Assembly (NCBI RefSeq): GCF_016107325.1
Contig: NZ_RCVT01000002.1
Location: forward strand, 248,001-312,000
DNA length: 64,000 bases
Origin: Sphingomonas sp. MA1305
GTDB lineage: Bacteria > Pseudomonadota > Alphaproteobacteria > Sphingomonadales > Sphingomonadaceae
Direction: 5' to 3'
The translations under genes and the position numbers were made by a program. Positions within the stretch are counted from its first letter, which is position 1, and the number at the start of each line of letters is the position of its first letter. Positions 8,903-17,566 of this stretch are shown in pieces. Under the pieces are notes generated by a model that was given only the letters and a program-made list of their open reading frames with translations, ran no database searches and was not told the DNA's origin.

Positions 8903-10743
8903 CGGTCGGCCTTCAGCGCGCAGATCGCATAAGAGAGGGGGGCAAGGGTGACGGACAGGCTGCCCGGCGCGGACACGCGCGCGGCGCAGCCGCCGCCGGC
9001 GAGCACGCTCGCACCGGTGGCGGCGGTGCCGACCTCGACCTCGCGGGTCAGGGGCTTGGTCGCGGTGTTGAAGGCGAGCAGCACTTCCGCGCCCGTCGCC
9101 GGATCGATCCGCGACAGCGCGACGAGGCCGGGCTGGTCGCTGCGCGCACGGAGCGTTTCGGTGCCGCGGGTGAGCGCCGGTGTCGCGGTGCGCAGCTTCG
9201 CGAGCGCGGCGATCTCACGATAGAGGGGATGGTCGCGGCCGAAATGCGGCGTCGCGGTGGTGGTGGTCGTGCCGAGCAGGTGGTTGTCGTTGTAGCTGGC
9301 GGTCTTGCTGCCGAACTGATCCTCGCGCGCGTCCTGGTCGTTGCCGTCGCCGACGAAGCCCTGTTCGTCGCCGGCATAGATGGTCGGCACGCCGCGCAGT
9401 GTGAGCAGCATGGCGTGTGCCAGCCGGACGCGCTGCAGCAGTTCGTCGTCGCTGATCAGCGGCATGACGCTGCGGATCGCCATCGCCAGCCGGCCGGCAT
9501 CGTGGTTGCTGACGAAGGTCGGCAGCTGCACCGCGGTGTCGTAGCCGTGCGCGTAGAGCGCGTCGCCCAGAGTCAGTTTGTCCCAGGCGCCCGGCTCCTG
9601 CTTGCCGGTGACGCTTTCCAGGATCGCCTGACGCGTCGCGAAGTCGAGCACGCCGGGCAACTGGTCGACCACGGTGTGGCGGGCGAGCAGGCCGACGTCG
9701 AGCGTCTCGTACGCGACCTCCCCGAAAATGTGGAAATTGGGGATGCCCTTCGCCTTGGCGCGCGCCTGCATCGCCGGCACGAACGCCTGCCAGAAGGCCG
9801 GCTCGACGTGGCGGGCGGTGTCGATGCGGAAGCCGTCGATGCCGAACCGGTCGATCCAGCCGCCGTAGATGTCGATCATCCCGGCGAGCACGCGCGGGTT
9901 CTCGGTCATCAGGTCGTCGAGCCCGCTGAAATCGCCCATCGTCGCGCTTTCGTCGGCGAAGGTCGTGTTGCCGCGATTGTGGTAGTAGATCGGATCGTTG
10001 AGCCAGGCGGGCACCTTCACGGCCTTCTCTGCCTCGGGCACGAAGGGGGTGTAGGCGTAGCTTGGGTCGGTCAGGTGCGCGAAATTGGCCGGGCTGCGAT
10101 CCTGGTCGCCCGCGAAGCCGGCATTGATCGCTGGGCCGGTGACGCCGCCGCGGCGCTGATACGGGTAGTCGGCGCGGCTGCGGTAGGGGCAGTCGTTCTT
10201 GCCCACGCATTCGCGGTACTGGATCACGTCGGCGGTGTGGTTGACGACGATGTCCATATAGACCTTCATGCCCCGCTTGTGCGCGGCGGCGACGAGGTCG
10301 GCGAAATCCTGGTTGGTGCCGAAATGCGGATCGACCTGGGTGAAGTCGGTGATCCAATAGCCGTGATAGCCGGCGGATTGCTGGCCGGGGCCGCCCTGCA
10401 CCGCCTTGTTCTTGAAGATCGGCGCGACCCAGATCGCGGTGGCGCCCAGCCCCTGGATATAGTCGAGCCGGCGCGTCACGCCCTTCAGGTCGCCTCCGTG
10501 ATACCAGCCCTTGGCGGTCGGGTCGTAGCCGGTGACGCTGCGGTCGCCCGTCAGGCCGCCGCGGTCGTTGGACGGATCGGCATTGTCGAACCGGTCGGGG
10601 AGCAGGAAATAGATCACCTCGTCCTGCGGCAGGCGGGCGCGAAAGTCGGTCGCGGCCTGTTGCGCGGCGGCGGGTGCGGCGAGGCCGGTCATCGCCAGCA
10701 GCGCGGCGGCCAGCGCGGCGTAAGATTTCGCCGATCGGCGCAT
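8899..10743 (-). CDS. GH13 alpha-amylase, secreted
   Basis: A 614-residue protein with a Sec signal peptide (about residues 1-28, ending AAAQQ). It carries the GH13 catalytic motifs GFRIDTARH (about D308), IFGEVAYE (about E342) and VSNHDAGR (about D415), preceded by DIVVNHT. A C-terminal beta-sandwich with VLLAFNT follows. The open frame runs far upstream, but ATG at 10743 has a strong GGGAGGGG ribosome-binding site and starts directly with the signal peptide. First gene of the alpha-glucan degradation operon, transcribed divergently from the LacI gene. It probably trims starch or maltodextrins outside the cytoplasm. Confidence 0.93.
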   Translation of the reverse strand: MRRSAKSYAALAAALLAMTGLAAPAAAQQAATDFRARLPQDEVIYFLLPDRFDNADPSNDRGGLTGDRSVTGYDPTAKGWYHGGDLKGVTRRLDYIQGLGATAIWVAPIFKNKAVQGGPGQQSAGYHGYWITDFTQVDPHFGTNQDFADLVAAAHKRGMKVYMDIVVNHTADVIQYRECVGKNDCPYRSRADYPYQRRGGVTGPAINAGFAGDQDRSPANFAHLTDPSYAYTPFVPEAEKAVKVPAWLNDPIYYHNRGNTTFADESATMGDFSGLDDLMTENPRVLAGMIDIYGGWIDRFGIDGFRIDTARHVEPAFWQAFVPAMQARAKAKGIPNFHIFGEVAYETLDVGLLARHTVVDQLPGVLDFATRQAILESVTGKQEPGAWDKLTLGDALYAHGYDTAVQLPTFVSNHDAGRLAMAIRSVMPLISDDELLQRVRLAHAMLLTLRGVPTIYAGDEQGFVGDGNDQDAREDQFGSKTASYNDNHLLGTTTTTATPHFGRDHPLYREIAALAKLRTATPALTRGTETLRARSDQPGLVALSRIDPATGAEVLLAFNTATKPLTREVEVGTAATGASVLAGGGCAARVSAPGSLSVTLAPLSYAICALKADR

Positions 10744-10837
10744 GTCATTCCCCTCCCGGTGGTCTTCCCAGTCGGCGCGGTCCATGCCGCGCTTGGTCGA
10801 CGCCTTCTGGGAAAGCGGCGCGCACAAGCCAAGCGCA

Positions 10838-10860
10838 GGGCATACGTATTCACATGCGGC
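10838..10860. promoter_or_regulatory. Candidate LacI operator, ATACGTAT type
   Basis: The intergenic region between the divergent amylase and LacI genes contains a perfect 8-bp palindrome ATACGTAT (10842-10849) followed by TCACATGCGGC. The same palindrome and a very similar right flank recur upstream of TBDR 1 at 16686-16693. A central CG palindrome is the usual form of LacI-family operators. Inference: the adjacent LacI protein binds both sites. Confidence 0.6.
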
Positions 10861-10908
10861 ACACCCCCTGCCCTTCCGCCGCGCATCCCCTTGGTCTATT
10901 GCACCATC

Positions 10909-11952
10909 ATGACGGCCAGGACGCGCAGCAGGGGGGCAGGCGACAAGCCGACGTCGTTCGACATCGCCGCGCTGGCCGGCGTCTCGCAGCCGACGGTCAG
11001 CCGCGCGCTGCGCGGCGACCCGACGGTCAGCGATGCGACGCGGATGCGGATCGAGGCGATCGCGCACCAGCTCAACTACAAGGTCGACAAGAACGCCTCG
11101 TCGCTGCGCCGCGGCCAGGCGATGACCATCGCCCTGCTGTTCTTCGAAGACCCGATGCCGGACGGCACCTACATCAACCCGTTCTTCCTTTCGATGCTCG
11201 GGTCGATCCTGCGCACCTGCGCGGCGCGTGGCTACGACCTGCTGACCTCGTTCCAGGACCTGTCCGCCGACTGGCACAAGGATTATGAGGACAGCCGCAA
11301 GGCGGACGGGATCATCCTGCTCGGCTATGGCGATTACGAGGTGTATAAGGCGCGGCTGGAGGCGCTGCGCGCGCAGGGCACGCATTTCGTGCGCTGGGGC
11401 TCGGTCGATCCCGACGGGCTGGCGACGACGATCGGCAGCGACAATCTGGCCGGCGGTCGCGCCGCAGGCGAGCATCTGATCGCGCGCGGCCGGCGGCGGA
11501 TCGCCTTCATCGGCCAGGCCGACGACCATTATCCCGAATTCCGCGACCGCTATCAGGGATTGCAGACCGCGTTGCGCGCGGCGGAGCTGCCGGTGCATCC
11601 GGGGCTGCACGCCGATGCGCTGTCGGTCGAACAGGGCGGCTATGAGGCGATGCAGCGGCTGATGGCACGCGACATCCCCTTCGACGGGCTGTTCGCCGCC
11701 TCCGACCTGATCGCGCTCGGCGCGATGCGGGCGCTGGCGGAGGCGGGGATCAAGGTGCCCGATGACGTGTCGGTGGTTGGTTTCGACGACATCCCCGCCG
11801 CCGCGACGACGCAGCCGCCGCTGACCACGGTGGCGCAGGACTATCGCCGCGCCGGCGAGGTGCTGGTCGACACGCTGCTGCGCCGCATCGCGGACCAGAC
11901 GACGCAGGCCGCGCTGCTGCAGCCGCGGCTGGTGGTGCGCGGCTCGAGCTAG
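10909..11952 (+). CDS. LacI-family transcriptional regulator (alpha-glucan locus)
   Basis: A 347-residue regulator. The N-terminal helix-turn-helix FDIAALAGVSQPTVSRAL is followed by a hinge and a periplasmic-binding-like sugar-sensing domain with VSVVGFDDIP near the C-terminus, typical of LacI/GalR repressors. It starts at ATG 10909 with only a weak ribosome-binding site. The open frame continues upstream, but that extension is antisense to the amylase gene and is not real. It is divergent from the amylase operon and convergent with halogenase 2 (nine bases apart). It probably represses the amylase operon and TBDR 1 in the absence of a maltose-type inducer. Confidence 0.92.
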   Translation: MTARTRSRGAGDKPTSFDIAALAGVSQPTVSRALRGDPTVSDATRMRIEAIAHQLNYKVDKNASSLRRGQAMTIALLFFEDPMPDGTYINPFFLSMLGSILRTCAARGYDLLTSFQDLSADWHKDYEDSRKADGIILLGYGDYEVYKARLEALRAQGTHFVRWGSVDPDGLATTIGSDNLAGGRAAGEHLIARGRRRIAFIGQADDHYPEFRDRYQGLQTALRAAELPVHPGLHADALSVEQGGYEAMQRLMARDIPFDGLFAASDLIALGAMRALAEAGIKVPDDVSVVGFDDIPAAATTQPPLTTVAQDYRRAGEVLVDTLLRRIADQTTQAALLQPRLVVRGSS

Positions 11953-11961
11953 CCCCGCGGC

Positions 11962-13455
11962 CTACCGCCGCATCGCGCAATGCTGCGCAACATAGGCGCC
12001 ATGCTGCGGCAGCGCGCCCGCCTCGCGACGGTAGAGCAGGGGCAGCGTCTCCATATATTCCGCCAGATCGGCATCGGGAATCGCATCGGCGAGCGGATGG
12101 TGCGCGCGCGCCGTGACCCCCTGCCCGACCAGCACCTGCAGCCAGCCGTCCTCGGTGAACAGTTCCTCATGCTCGCGGGTGATGACGCCCGCTTCGCGCC
12201 ACAGGTCGATCTTCGCCTGCAGCGTGTCGGGCAGTGCCATCGCGCGGCATGCTTGCCAGAAGGGCTCGTCGCGACCGTTGGCCCAATAATGGAGGATCAG
12301 GAAGTCGCGGATCCGCTCCATTTCGAAATCGGCCTGGCGGTTGTATTCGCGGCGCAGCGCATCGGCGACGGGCATGGCGGGGAGCAGCTTGACCAGCCGC
12401 GCGATCGCCGACTGGATCAGGTGGATGCTGGTCGATTCCAACGGTTCGAGAAAGCCGCTGGCAAGGCCGAGCGCGACGACATTGTGGCGCCACGCCTGGC
12501 GCCGGCGGCCGGTGACGAAGCGCAAGGGCCGCGGATCGCCGGTCGCCTCGCCGTCGAGATTGGCGGCGAGCGTCGCCGCCGCCTCGTCGTCGCTGGTGAA
12601 GGCGCTGCAATAGACATGGCCGTTGCCGGTGCGATGCTGCAGCGGGATGCGCCATTGCCAGCCCGCCGCGCGCGCGATCGCCCGCGTATAGGGGAGCGGC
12701 GCGCCGCTCCCGGTGCTCGGTTGCGCGACGGCGCGGTCGCAGGGCAGCCAGCGCGACCAATCCTCATAGCCCGTCGCCAGCGCGCCCTCGATCAACAGGC
12801 CGCGGAAACCGGTACAGTCGAGGAACAGGTCGCCCGCGACGCGCCGGCCGTCGTCGAGCAGCAATGCCGTAACGTCGCCGCTGTCGCCGTCGCGTTCGAC
12901 CGTGGCGATCACCCCCTCGATCCCCTCGACGCCGCGGTTGCGCGCGAAGCGGGCGAGATAGGCGGCGTAGAGGTTGGCGTCGAAGTGAAAGGCGTAAGGG
13001 ATCGGCGGGATGGTGCGCGCGGTGAGCGGCGGGCCGCGATGGACCTTGCCGGCGCGGGCCGCGACCTCGTTCATGCAATAGTCGCCGAGGGGGCCGGCGA
13101 CACCGGCGGCGCGGGCGCGCAGCCAGTAATGCTGGAACGGCACCGGTCCGACGTCGCGGCCGACATCACCGAAGGCGTGCATGTAGCTGTGCCCCGGCGC
13201 GGTCCAGCCGTCGAAGGCGATGCCGAGCTTGAAGGTGCCGCCGGTGGCGCGCAGGAAGGCATCCTCGTCGAGACCGAGCGCCTGGTTGAACAGGCGGATC
13301 TGCGGGATCGTCGCCTCGCCGACGCCGACCGTGCCGATCGCTTCGGACTCGACCAGGCGGATGGTGACATGCTCGCCGAGCAGATGGCCGAGTGCCGCCG
13401 CCGCCATCCATCCTGCGGTGCCGCCGCCGGCGATGACGATCGTGGTGGGGGTCAT
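11962..13455 (-). CDS. Flavin-dependent 'tryptophan halogenase' family protein (halogenase 2)
   Basis: A 497-residue FAD-dependent halogenase homologue. It has GGGTAGW at residues 10-16, a catalytic-lysine candidate K76 in GTFKLGIAF, the WxWxIP signature as GWQWRIPLQHRTGNGHVY, and PLESTSIHLIQ with the conserved Glu-Ser-Thr. All key residues of the PrnA/RebH family are present. The start at 13455 is chosen because AGAGG lies at suitable spacing, and an in-frame ATG at 13464 is an alternative. It lies downstream of TBDR 1 on the same strand, but a strong terminator and a repeat separate the two. It resembles halogenases 3 and 4 more than halogenase 1. The substrate is unknown. Confidence 0.87.
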   Translation of the reverse strand: MTPTTIVIAGGGTAGWMAAAALGHLLGEHVTIRLVESEAIGTVGVGEATIPQIRLFNQALGLDEDAFLRATGGTFKLGIAFDGWTAPGHSYMHAFGDVGRDVGPVPFQHYWLRARAAGVAGPLGDYCMNEVAARAGKVHRGPPLTARTIPPIPYAFHFDANLYAAYLARFARNRGVEGIEGVIATVERDGDSGDVTALLLDDGRRVAGDLFLDCTGFRGLLIEGALATGYEDWSRWLPCDRAVAQPSTGSGAPLPYTRAIARAAGWQWRIPLQHRTGNGHVYCSAFTSDDEAAATLAANLDGEATGDPRPLRFVTGRRRQAWRHNVVALGLASGFLEPLESTSIHLIQSAIARLVKLLPAMPVADALRREYNRQADFEMERIRDFLILHYWANGRDEPFWQACRAMALPDTLQAKIDLWREAGVITREHEELFTEDGWLQVLVGQGVTARAHHPLADAIPDADLAEYMETLPLLYRREAGALPQHGAYVAQHCAMRR

Positions 13456-13481
13456 GGGTGGCATCCTCTGGTTTGCCGGTC

Positions 13482-13576
13482 GTCATGCCGGACTGGTTCC
13501 GGCATCCACGGTGTCGCGCACGCAGCGGCCGGCCATTTTGCGGAACGGTGGCCCCCGGAACAAGTCCGGGGTGACG
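13482..13576. repeat. Double-hairpin repeat, family Y, copy 2
   Basis: A 95-bp element made of two hairpins: ATGCCGGA-ctggt-TCCGGCAT at the left and CCCCGGA-acaag-TCCGGGG at the right, with the core ATCCACGGTGTCGC. It is the same family and orientation as 5051-5145 and 25545-25640. It fills most of the gap upstream of halogenase 2. Confidence 0.8.
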
Positions 13577-13585
13577 GTGGTCGCA

Positions 13586-13623
13586 ACAAAAAGGGCTGCC
13601 GCCGGGTCGCGGCGACAGCCCTT
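13586..13623 (-). terminator. Rho-independent terminator of TBDR 1
   Basis: Read on the minus strand, an 8-bp stem AAGGGCTG/CAGCCCTT extends past one mismatch by four GC pairs, with a 7-base loop, and is followed by TTTTTG. It lies 20 bases after the TBDR 1 stop and before halogenase 2. Confidence 0.85.
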
Positions 13624-13642
13624 ATAGGCGGGGAGGAAAGGA

Positions 13643-16567
13643 TCAGAACTTGTAGCTGATACCGATGTAATAATCGCGACCGTAGCGCTGGTAGTCGATC
13701 ACCTGGCGCGGATCGTTGTTCTGATAGGTGATGAACGGACGATCGGTCAGGTTCTTGCCCTGCGCGAGGATCGAGAAGCCCTTCAGGAAGCCGCTCTGGC
13801 ACTCGTAGCCGATCTGGGCATCGAGGATGCCCTCGCTCTTCGCCGTGCGGTAGGTCGGGCTAGCCGACAGACCCGCGACCTCGGCGAGGAAGCTCGACCG
13901 GTAACGATAGTTGGCGCGCGCCTGGAAGCCCCACTTTTCGAAGTAGAGCGTGCCGCTCGCCGTCCAGTCCGACAGACCAGGCAGCGTGATCGTCGTGTTG
14001 TTGGCATATTTGATCGAGGAGTCGGTGTAATTGCCGGTGACGAACACGCCGAAACCGTCGAGCGTGCTGGTGATCGCCTTGAACGGCAGCGAGATCGTAC
14101 CCTCGACGCCGAGCACCTCGCCGCGCCCGGTGTTGGCGGGGGCCGAGACCGGGCCCGTCGTGCCGCCGATCTGCGTGACGATCGCCTGCTGCGCCGGCGT
14201 CAGGCCCGGCAGCAGCGACGAGAAGTCATAGGCGTAGCTGTTGTTCGGATCGACGAAGTCGGTCAGGTGCTTGAAATAGCCCGACAGCGCGACATAGCCG
14301 CCACCGGCGAAATACTTCTCGAACGACAGATCGATGTTGGTCGACTGATAGGGCCGCAGCGCGACATTGCCGCCCGACGAGCTGAACACCGGGTTGAGCG
14401 CGACATTGGGGTTGTTGGCGACGATGTTGGCCACGTTGACCGACACGTCCTGCGTCACGCGCTCCTGGTCGAGGCGCGGCCGGACCATGGTCTGCGAGGC
14501 GCCCATCTTGATGTAGCCGCTCGGAATCAGCTCGACCGCCAGCGTCGCGCTGGGCAGGAAGTTGGTGTAGTTCACCTTCTGGTCGGCCGGCGCGATGGTC
14601 ACGACGCCGTTGTTGACCGACGCGATCTGACCGGTGCCGCGCTGCTCGCTATGCACGACCTGCGCACCCAGCGACCCCTTGACGTTCTTGCCGCCGAGCT
14701 GGCCGTCGATGTTGATCTTGGCATAGCCGGTCCAGACGTTCTCGGTGACGACATTGTCGCGCACCAGCGAGCTCGGCCGGTTGTCGTAATAGCTGTTGTA
14801 GGCGTTGTTGTAGAGATACAGCGGGTTGAGCGCGAGCATCGCCGGCACGCCGAGATAGGCGAGCGGCACGTTCTCGCCGAGCAGCGCCTCTGCCGGGATC
14901 GCCGCTGAGGTCGGCGTGCCGCTCGTCACGGTGCAGTTGCTGCCGGCACCCTTCGGGCAAAGGAAGTAGGACTGATAGGCGCTGGTCTTCTGACGGCGGC
15001 TGTAGTTGGCGCCGACTTCCCAGCCGCGGACCAGCGAGCCCTCGAATTCGCCGTTCAGGCTGGCGCGCAGCGACTTCAGGTCGTCCTTGAAGCTCGGCTG
15101 GTTGAGGAAGCCCGCCTGCACCACCGCCTGCGTGCCGTTATAGCCCCAACCCTGCGGGTCGGTCAGGCGCAGGATGCTGGTGTTGGTGTAATCCAGCGTC
15201 GGCACGATTGAATAGGTGCCGTTGCTGTTCTGCGACACGCGCACGGTGTCCGCCGGGCCGGAGCCGCCGTAGCCGGTGCCGGTATAGGTCTCGAGCAGGA
15301 AGTCGGTGCGCTTGGCGTGGCTCCAGCTCGCATCGACGTTGAGGTGGATGCTGTCGCTGAGCTTCAGGTCGTTGTTCCAGCCGAGCGAGAAATTGTCCGC
15401 CTTGCGCTGATTGTAGTCGTTGCGCTGGATCGCGTGGACGCCGGTGAAGGTCGCGCTGGTCGCAAAGCCGTTGCTGACGCCGCCGATCGCCTGGTTCGCC
15501 GCCGACACGTTGCCCGCCAGCGGGAATTCGATGCCGCGCAGATGCTGCGTTTCCTCGAAGTGCGAATAGAGGCCGTCGAAGGTCGAGTGGAAGTTCTCGG
15601 ACGGCTGCCATTCGATCGTCGCGACGCCGCCGTAGCGCTTCAGCTCGTTCGACTGGACATAGGGCTTGGCGCCGCTGAGCACATAGGGGCTCGCCGCGGT
15701 GCCGGCGCCGTTATAGCCCCAGGCGTTGTAGCGTTCGTCCTGCGACGGGGTCTGCGTCGCCGAGACGCCGAGCGCGATGCCGAGCGTGTCGCCGGCGAAC
15801 TTGTCGACATAGGTCGCCGAGGCGCGATAGCCGTAGCGCGACGAATCCGGGTTGAGGCTGTCGATGCCGTTCATCTGGCCGCGCGCGTTGATCGCGAAGA
15901 CGCGGCCCGGCTGGTCGAGCGGGCGCAGCATGCGCAGATCGACGGTGCCCGAGATGCCGGCCGCGATCAGCGAAGCGTCGGCCGACTTGTAGACGTTGAC
16001 GTTGCGGAAGAATTCCGACGGATACTGGTCATATTCGACGCCGCGGTTGTCGCCGACCGTCACCTGCTCGCGGCCGTTGAGCAGCGTGGTCGAGAAATCG
16101 GGACCGAGGCCGCGGATCGACAGGCGCTGGTCGCGGCCCTCGAGGCGCTGGGCGGTGACGCCCGGCAGACGGGCGAGCGAGTCGGCGATCGACACGTCGG
16201 GCAGCTTGCCGACGTCTTCGGCCGAGACGCTGTCGACGATCAGCGTCGAGTCGCGCTTGATCTTGGCGGAGCTCGCCAGGCTGGCGCGGATGCCGGTGAC
16301 GACGATGTCCGAGCCGCCGTCGTCCTGCGTCGCATTGGCGACGGTCTGCGCCTGCTCGGCGTCCTGGTTCGGGGTCGGCTCGGCGGCCGGCGCCGGCGCC
16401 TGCACCGTCGCGGCGGCGGGCGGGTTGGCGTTGGGCGACTGCGGGTTGGGGACTTCCTGCGCGAAGGCGGCGCCGCCGGTTACCAGGAACAGGCTGCCGA
16501 GGCCGACGGTGGTGGAGCGGAGCGCGCAGCGGGTGCGCAGCGAAAACGACGGAACGGAACGGGACAC
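13643..16567 (-). CDS. TonB-dependent receptor 1 (maltodextrin-type)
   Basis: A 974-residue outer-membrane receptor with a signal peptide ending GGAAFAQ. A proline-rich linker is followed by DIVVTGIRASL and a plug domain (DVGKLPDVSIADSLARLPGV, then a long barrel). It ends in the aromatic C-terminus YYIGISYKF expected for beta-barrel insertion. The GTG start at 16567 is chosen because GGAGG lies nine bases upstream. Translation from farther upstream would mask the signal peptide. It belongs to the sphingomonad/Caulobacter group of large carbohydrate TBDRs. Its promoter has the same ATACGTAT motif as the amylase operon, so maltodextrin uptake is the best inference. Confidence 0.93.
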   Translation of the reverse strand: MSRSVPSFSLRTRCALRSTTVGLGSLFLVTGGAAFAQEVPNPQSPNANPPAAATVQAPAPAAEPTPNQDAEQAQTVANATQDDGGSDIVVTGIRASLASSAKIKRDSTLIVDSVSAEDVGKLPDVSIADSLARLPGVTAQRLEGRDQRLSIRGLGPDFSTTLLNGREQVTVGDNRGVEYDQYPSEFFRNVNVYKSADASLIAAGISGTVDLRMLRPLDQPGRVFAINARGQMNGIDSLNPDSSRYGYRASATYVDKFAGDTLGIALGVSATQTPSQDERYNAWGYNGAGTAASPYVLSGAKPYVQSNELKRYGGVATIEWQPSENFHSTFDGLYSHFEETQHLRGIEFPLAGNVSAANQAIGGVSNGFATSATFTGVHAIQRNDYNQRKADNFSLGWNNDLKLSDSIHLNVDASWSHAKRTDFLLETYTGTGYGGSGPADTVRVSQNSNGTYSIVPTLDYTNTSILRLTDPQGWGYNGTQAVVQAGFLNQPSFKDDLKSLRASLNGEFEGSLVRGWEVGANYSRRQKTSAYQSYFLCPKGAGSNCTVTSGTPTSAAIPAEALLGENVPLAYLGVPAMLALNPLYLYNNAYNSYYDNRPSSLVRDNVVTENVWTGYAKINIDGQLGGKNVKGSLGAQVVHSEQRGTGQIASVNNGVVTIAPADQKVNYTNFLPSATLAVELIPSGYIKMGASQTMVRPRLDQERVTQDVSVNVANIVANNPNVALNPVFSSSGGNVALRPYQSTNIDLSFEKYFAGGGYVALSGYFKHLTDFVDPNNSYAYDFSSLLPGLTPAQQAIVTQIGGTTGPVSAPANTGRGEVLGVEGTISLPFKAITSTLDGFGVFVTGNYTDSSIKYANNTTITLPGLSDWTASGTLYFEKWGFQARANYRYRSSFLAEVAGLSASPTYRTAKSEGILDAQIGYECQSGFLKGFSILAQGKNLTDRPFITYQNNDPRQVIDYQRYGRDYYIGISYKF

Positions 16568-16681
16568 GAGAAGAATCCTCCCCCTTGGGTGCTGCCATGC
16601 CCCCGCCCCCTGGCTTGGGAGGACGATCGGCCGGCGTGATGCTCGCGCTTGTGAACAAAGGGAGATTATGTGCCAACGCGG

Positions 16682-16702
16682 CCACATACGTATTCATGCG
16701 GC
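16682..16702. promoter_or_regulatory. Candidate LacI operator upstream of TBDR 1
   Basis: The palindrome ATACGTAT (16686-16693) is followed by TCATGCGGC, matching the site in the amylase/LacI intergenic region except for a 2-base difference in spacing. It lies about 120 bases upstream of the TBDR 1 start and 49 bases past the stop of the DUF6445 gene, so control of TBDR 1 is more plausible. Confidence 0.55.
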
Positions 16703-16741
16703 GTCGCAGCCGCGTTGCATTCCGGCAACAGAGCGACCGCG

Positions 16742-17413
16742 TCAGCCGGCGGCGTCGAGGAAGGTGTTGACGGTCAGCCGCCCGCTCAACGGATCGTCGC
16801 TCAACGCCATATCGGGCGGAATGAAGGCGCAATGCAGCGTGTTCGAGCGGTAGAGGATGGCGCGGTTGAAGCGGCCGCGATGCACCGCCAGCTGGTCGAA
16901 GACGGGCGTGTCGCCGGCGATGTAGCTGGCGTCGGGCAGGCCGTGGCGGGCGAGATCGGCATCGAGCGCCGCGCGATAGGCGGGCAGGCGCGCGGCATCG
17001 ACCGATTCGAAGCCGGTGCTGCGCTGGCGGTAGAAGGCGGTGCCGCTCGATTCGTCGGGCGACAGGAAGTGGAGCAGCGCGAGCCGGTTCGGCGACACTT
17101 CGTCGAAATGCGGCAGCCGCTGGATCGGGGCGAGCCGGGCGGGCGGCGTGGTGACGAGCGAATAGAAGGCATCGACCACCTCGGTCGCGGCGATGCCGAA
17201 CACGTCCGCGACGACCGGTGCGATCGTCGCCAGCATCGGCCGCAGGATCGCTGGTGCGACGCGGGCGCGGACGCCGGGATAATGTTCGCCGATCGGCGCG
17301 AAGGACAGGAAGCCGGCATCGTCGCGCAGCATTTCGGCATCGGCGAAATCGTCGAAGACGACGACCGGCTGACGCTCCGCGCCGTGATGGGTGACGGTGA
17401 TGCTGGCGGTCAT
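16742..17413 (-). CDS. DUF6445 family protein a (candidate Fe/2-oxoglutarate oxygenase fold)
   Basis: A 223-residue cytoplasmic protein related to the products at 19366 and 48748 (DUF6445 type). Conserved landmarks are HYPGV (about 44-48), SLVTTPP, LPHFDE (H102, D104), GTAFYRQRSTG, LHCAF (H194) and GRLTVNTF (R212). HxD, a distal His and a following Arg are the order of ligands in Fe(II)/2-oxoglutarate dioxygenases, and all three copies keep them. That assignment is an inference, and no activity is known to me. The start at 17413 is chosen over longer in-frame starts because it aligns with the shorter paralogue. Confidence 0.7.
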   Translation of the reverse strand: MTASITVTHHGAERQPVVVFDDFADAEMLRDDAGFLSFAPIGEHYPGVRARVAPAILRPMLATIAPVVADVFGIAATEVVDAFYSLVTTPPARLAPIQRLPHFDEVSPNRLALLHFLSPDESSGTAFYRQRSTGFESVDAARLPAYRAALDADLARHGLPDASYIAGDTPVFDQLAVHRGRFNRAILYRSNTLHCAFIPPDMALSDDPLSGRLTVNTFLDAAG

Positions 17414-17566
17414 GCGCCGGTGCACCCTGCGAGTCTTGACAGAATTGACGCCTGAACGCGCAATCTTCGACCCCAATCCCGGACGCACCAGTCACGGACG
17501 AAAGAGAGGATCGCGGTCATGGGAAGACCCGTAGCAGCGCACCGCCGTGTAGGACAGCGCAAGACG

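Noticed and set aside
9229..10908. N-terminal extension of the LacI frame
   Set aside because: It is antisense to the alpha-amylase gene. The regulator's helix-turn-helix begins shortly after ATG 10909.
10744..11610. N-terminal extension of the amylase frame
   Set aside because: It overlaps the LacI gene on the other strand. The ribosome-binding site and signal peptide place the start at 10743.
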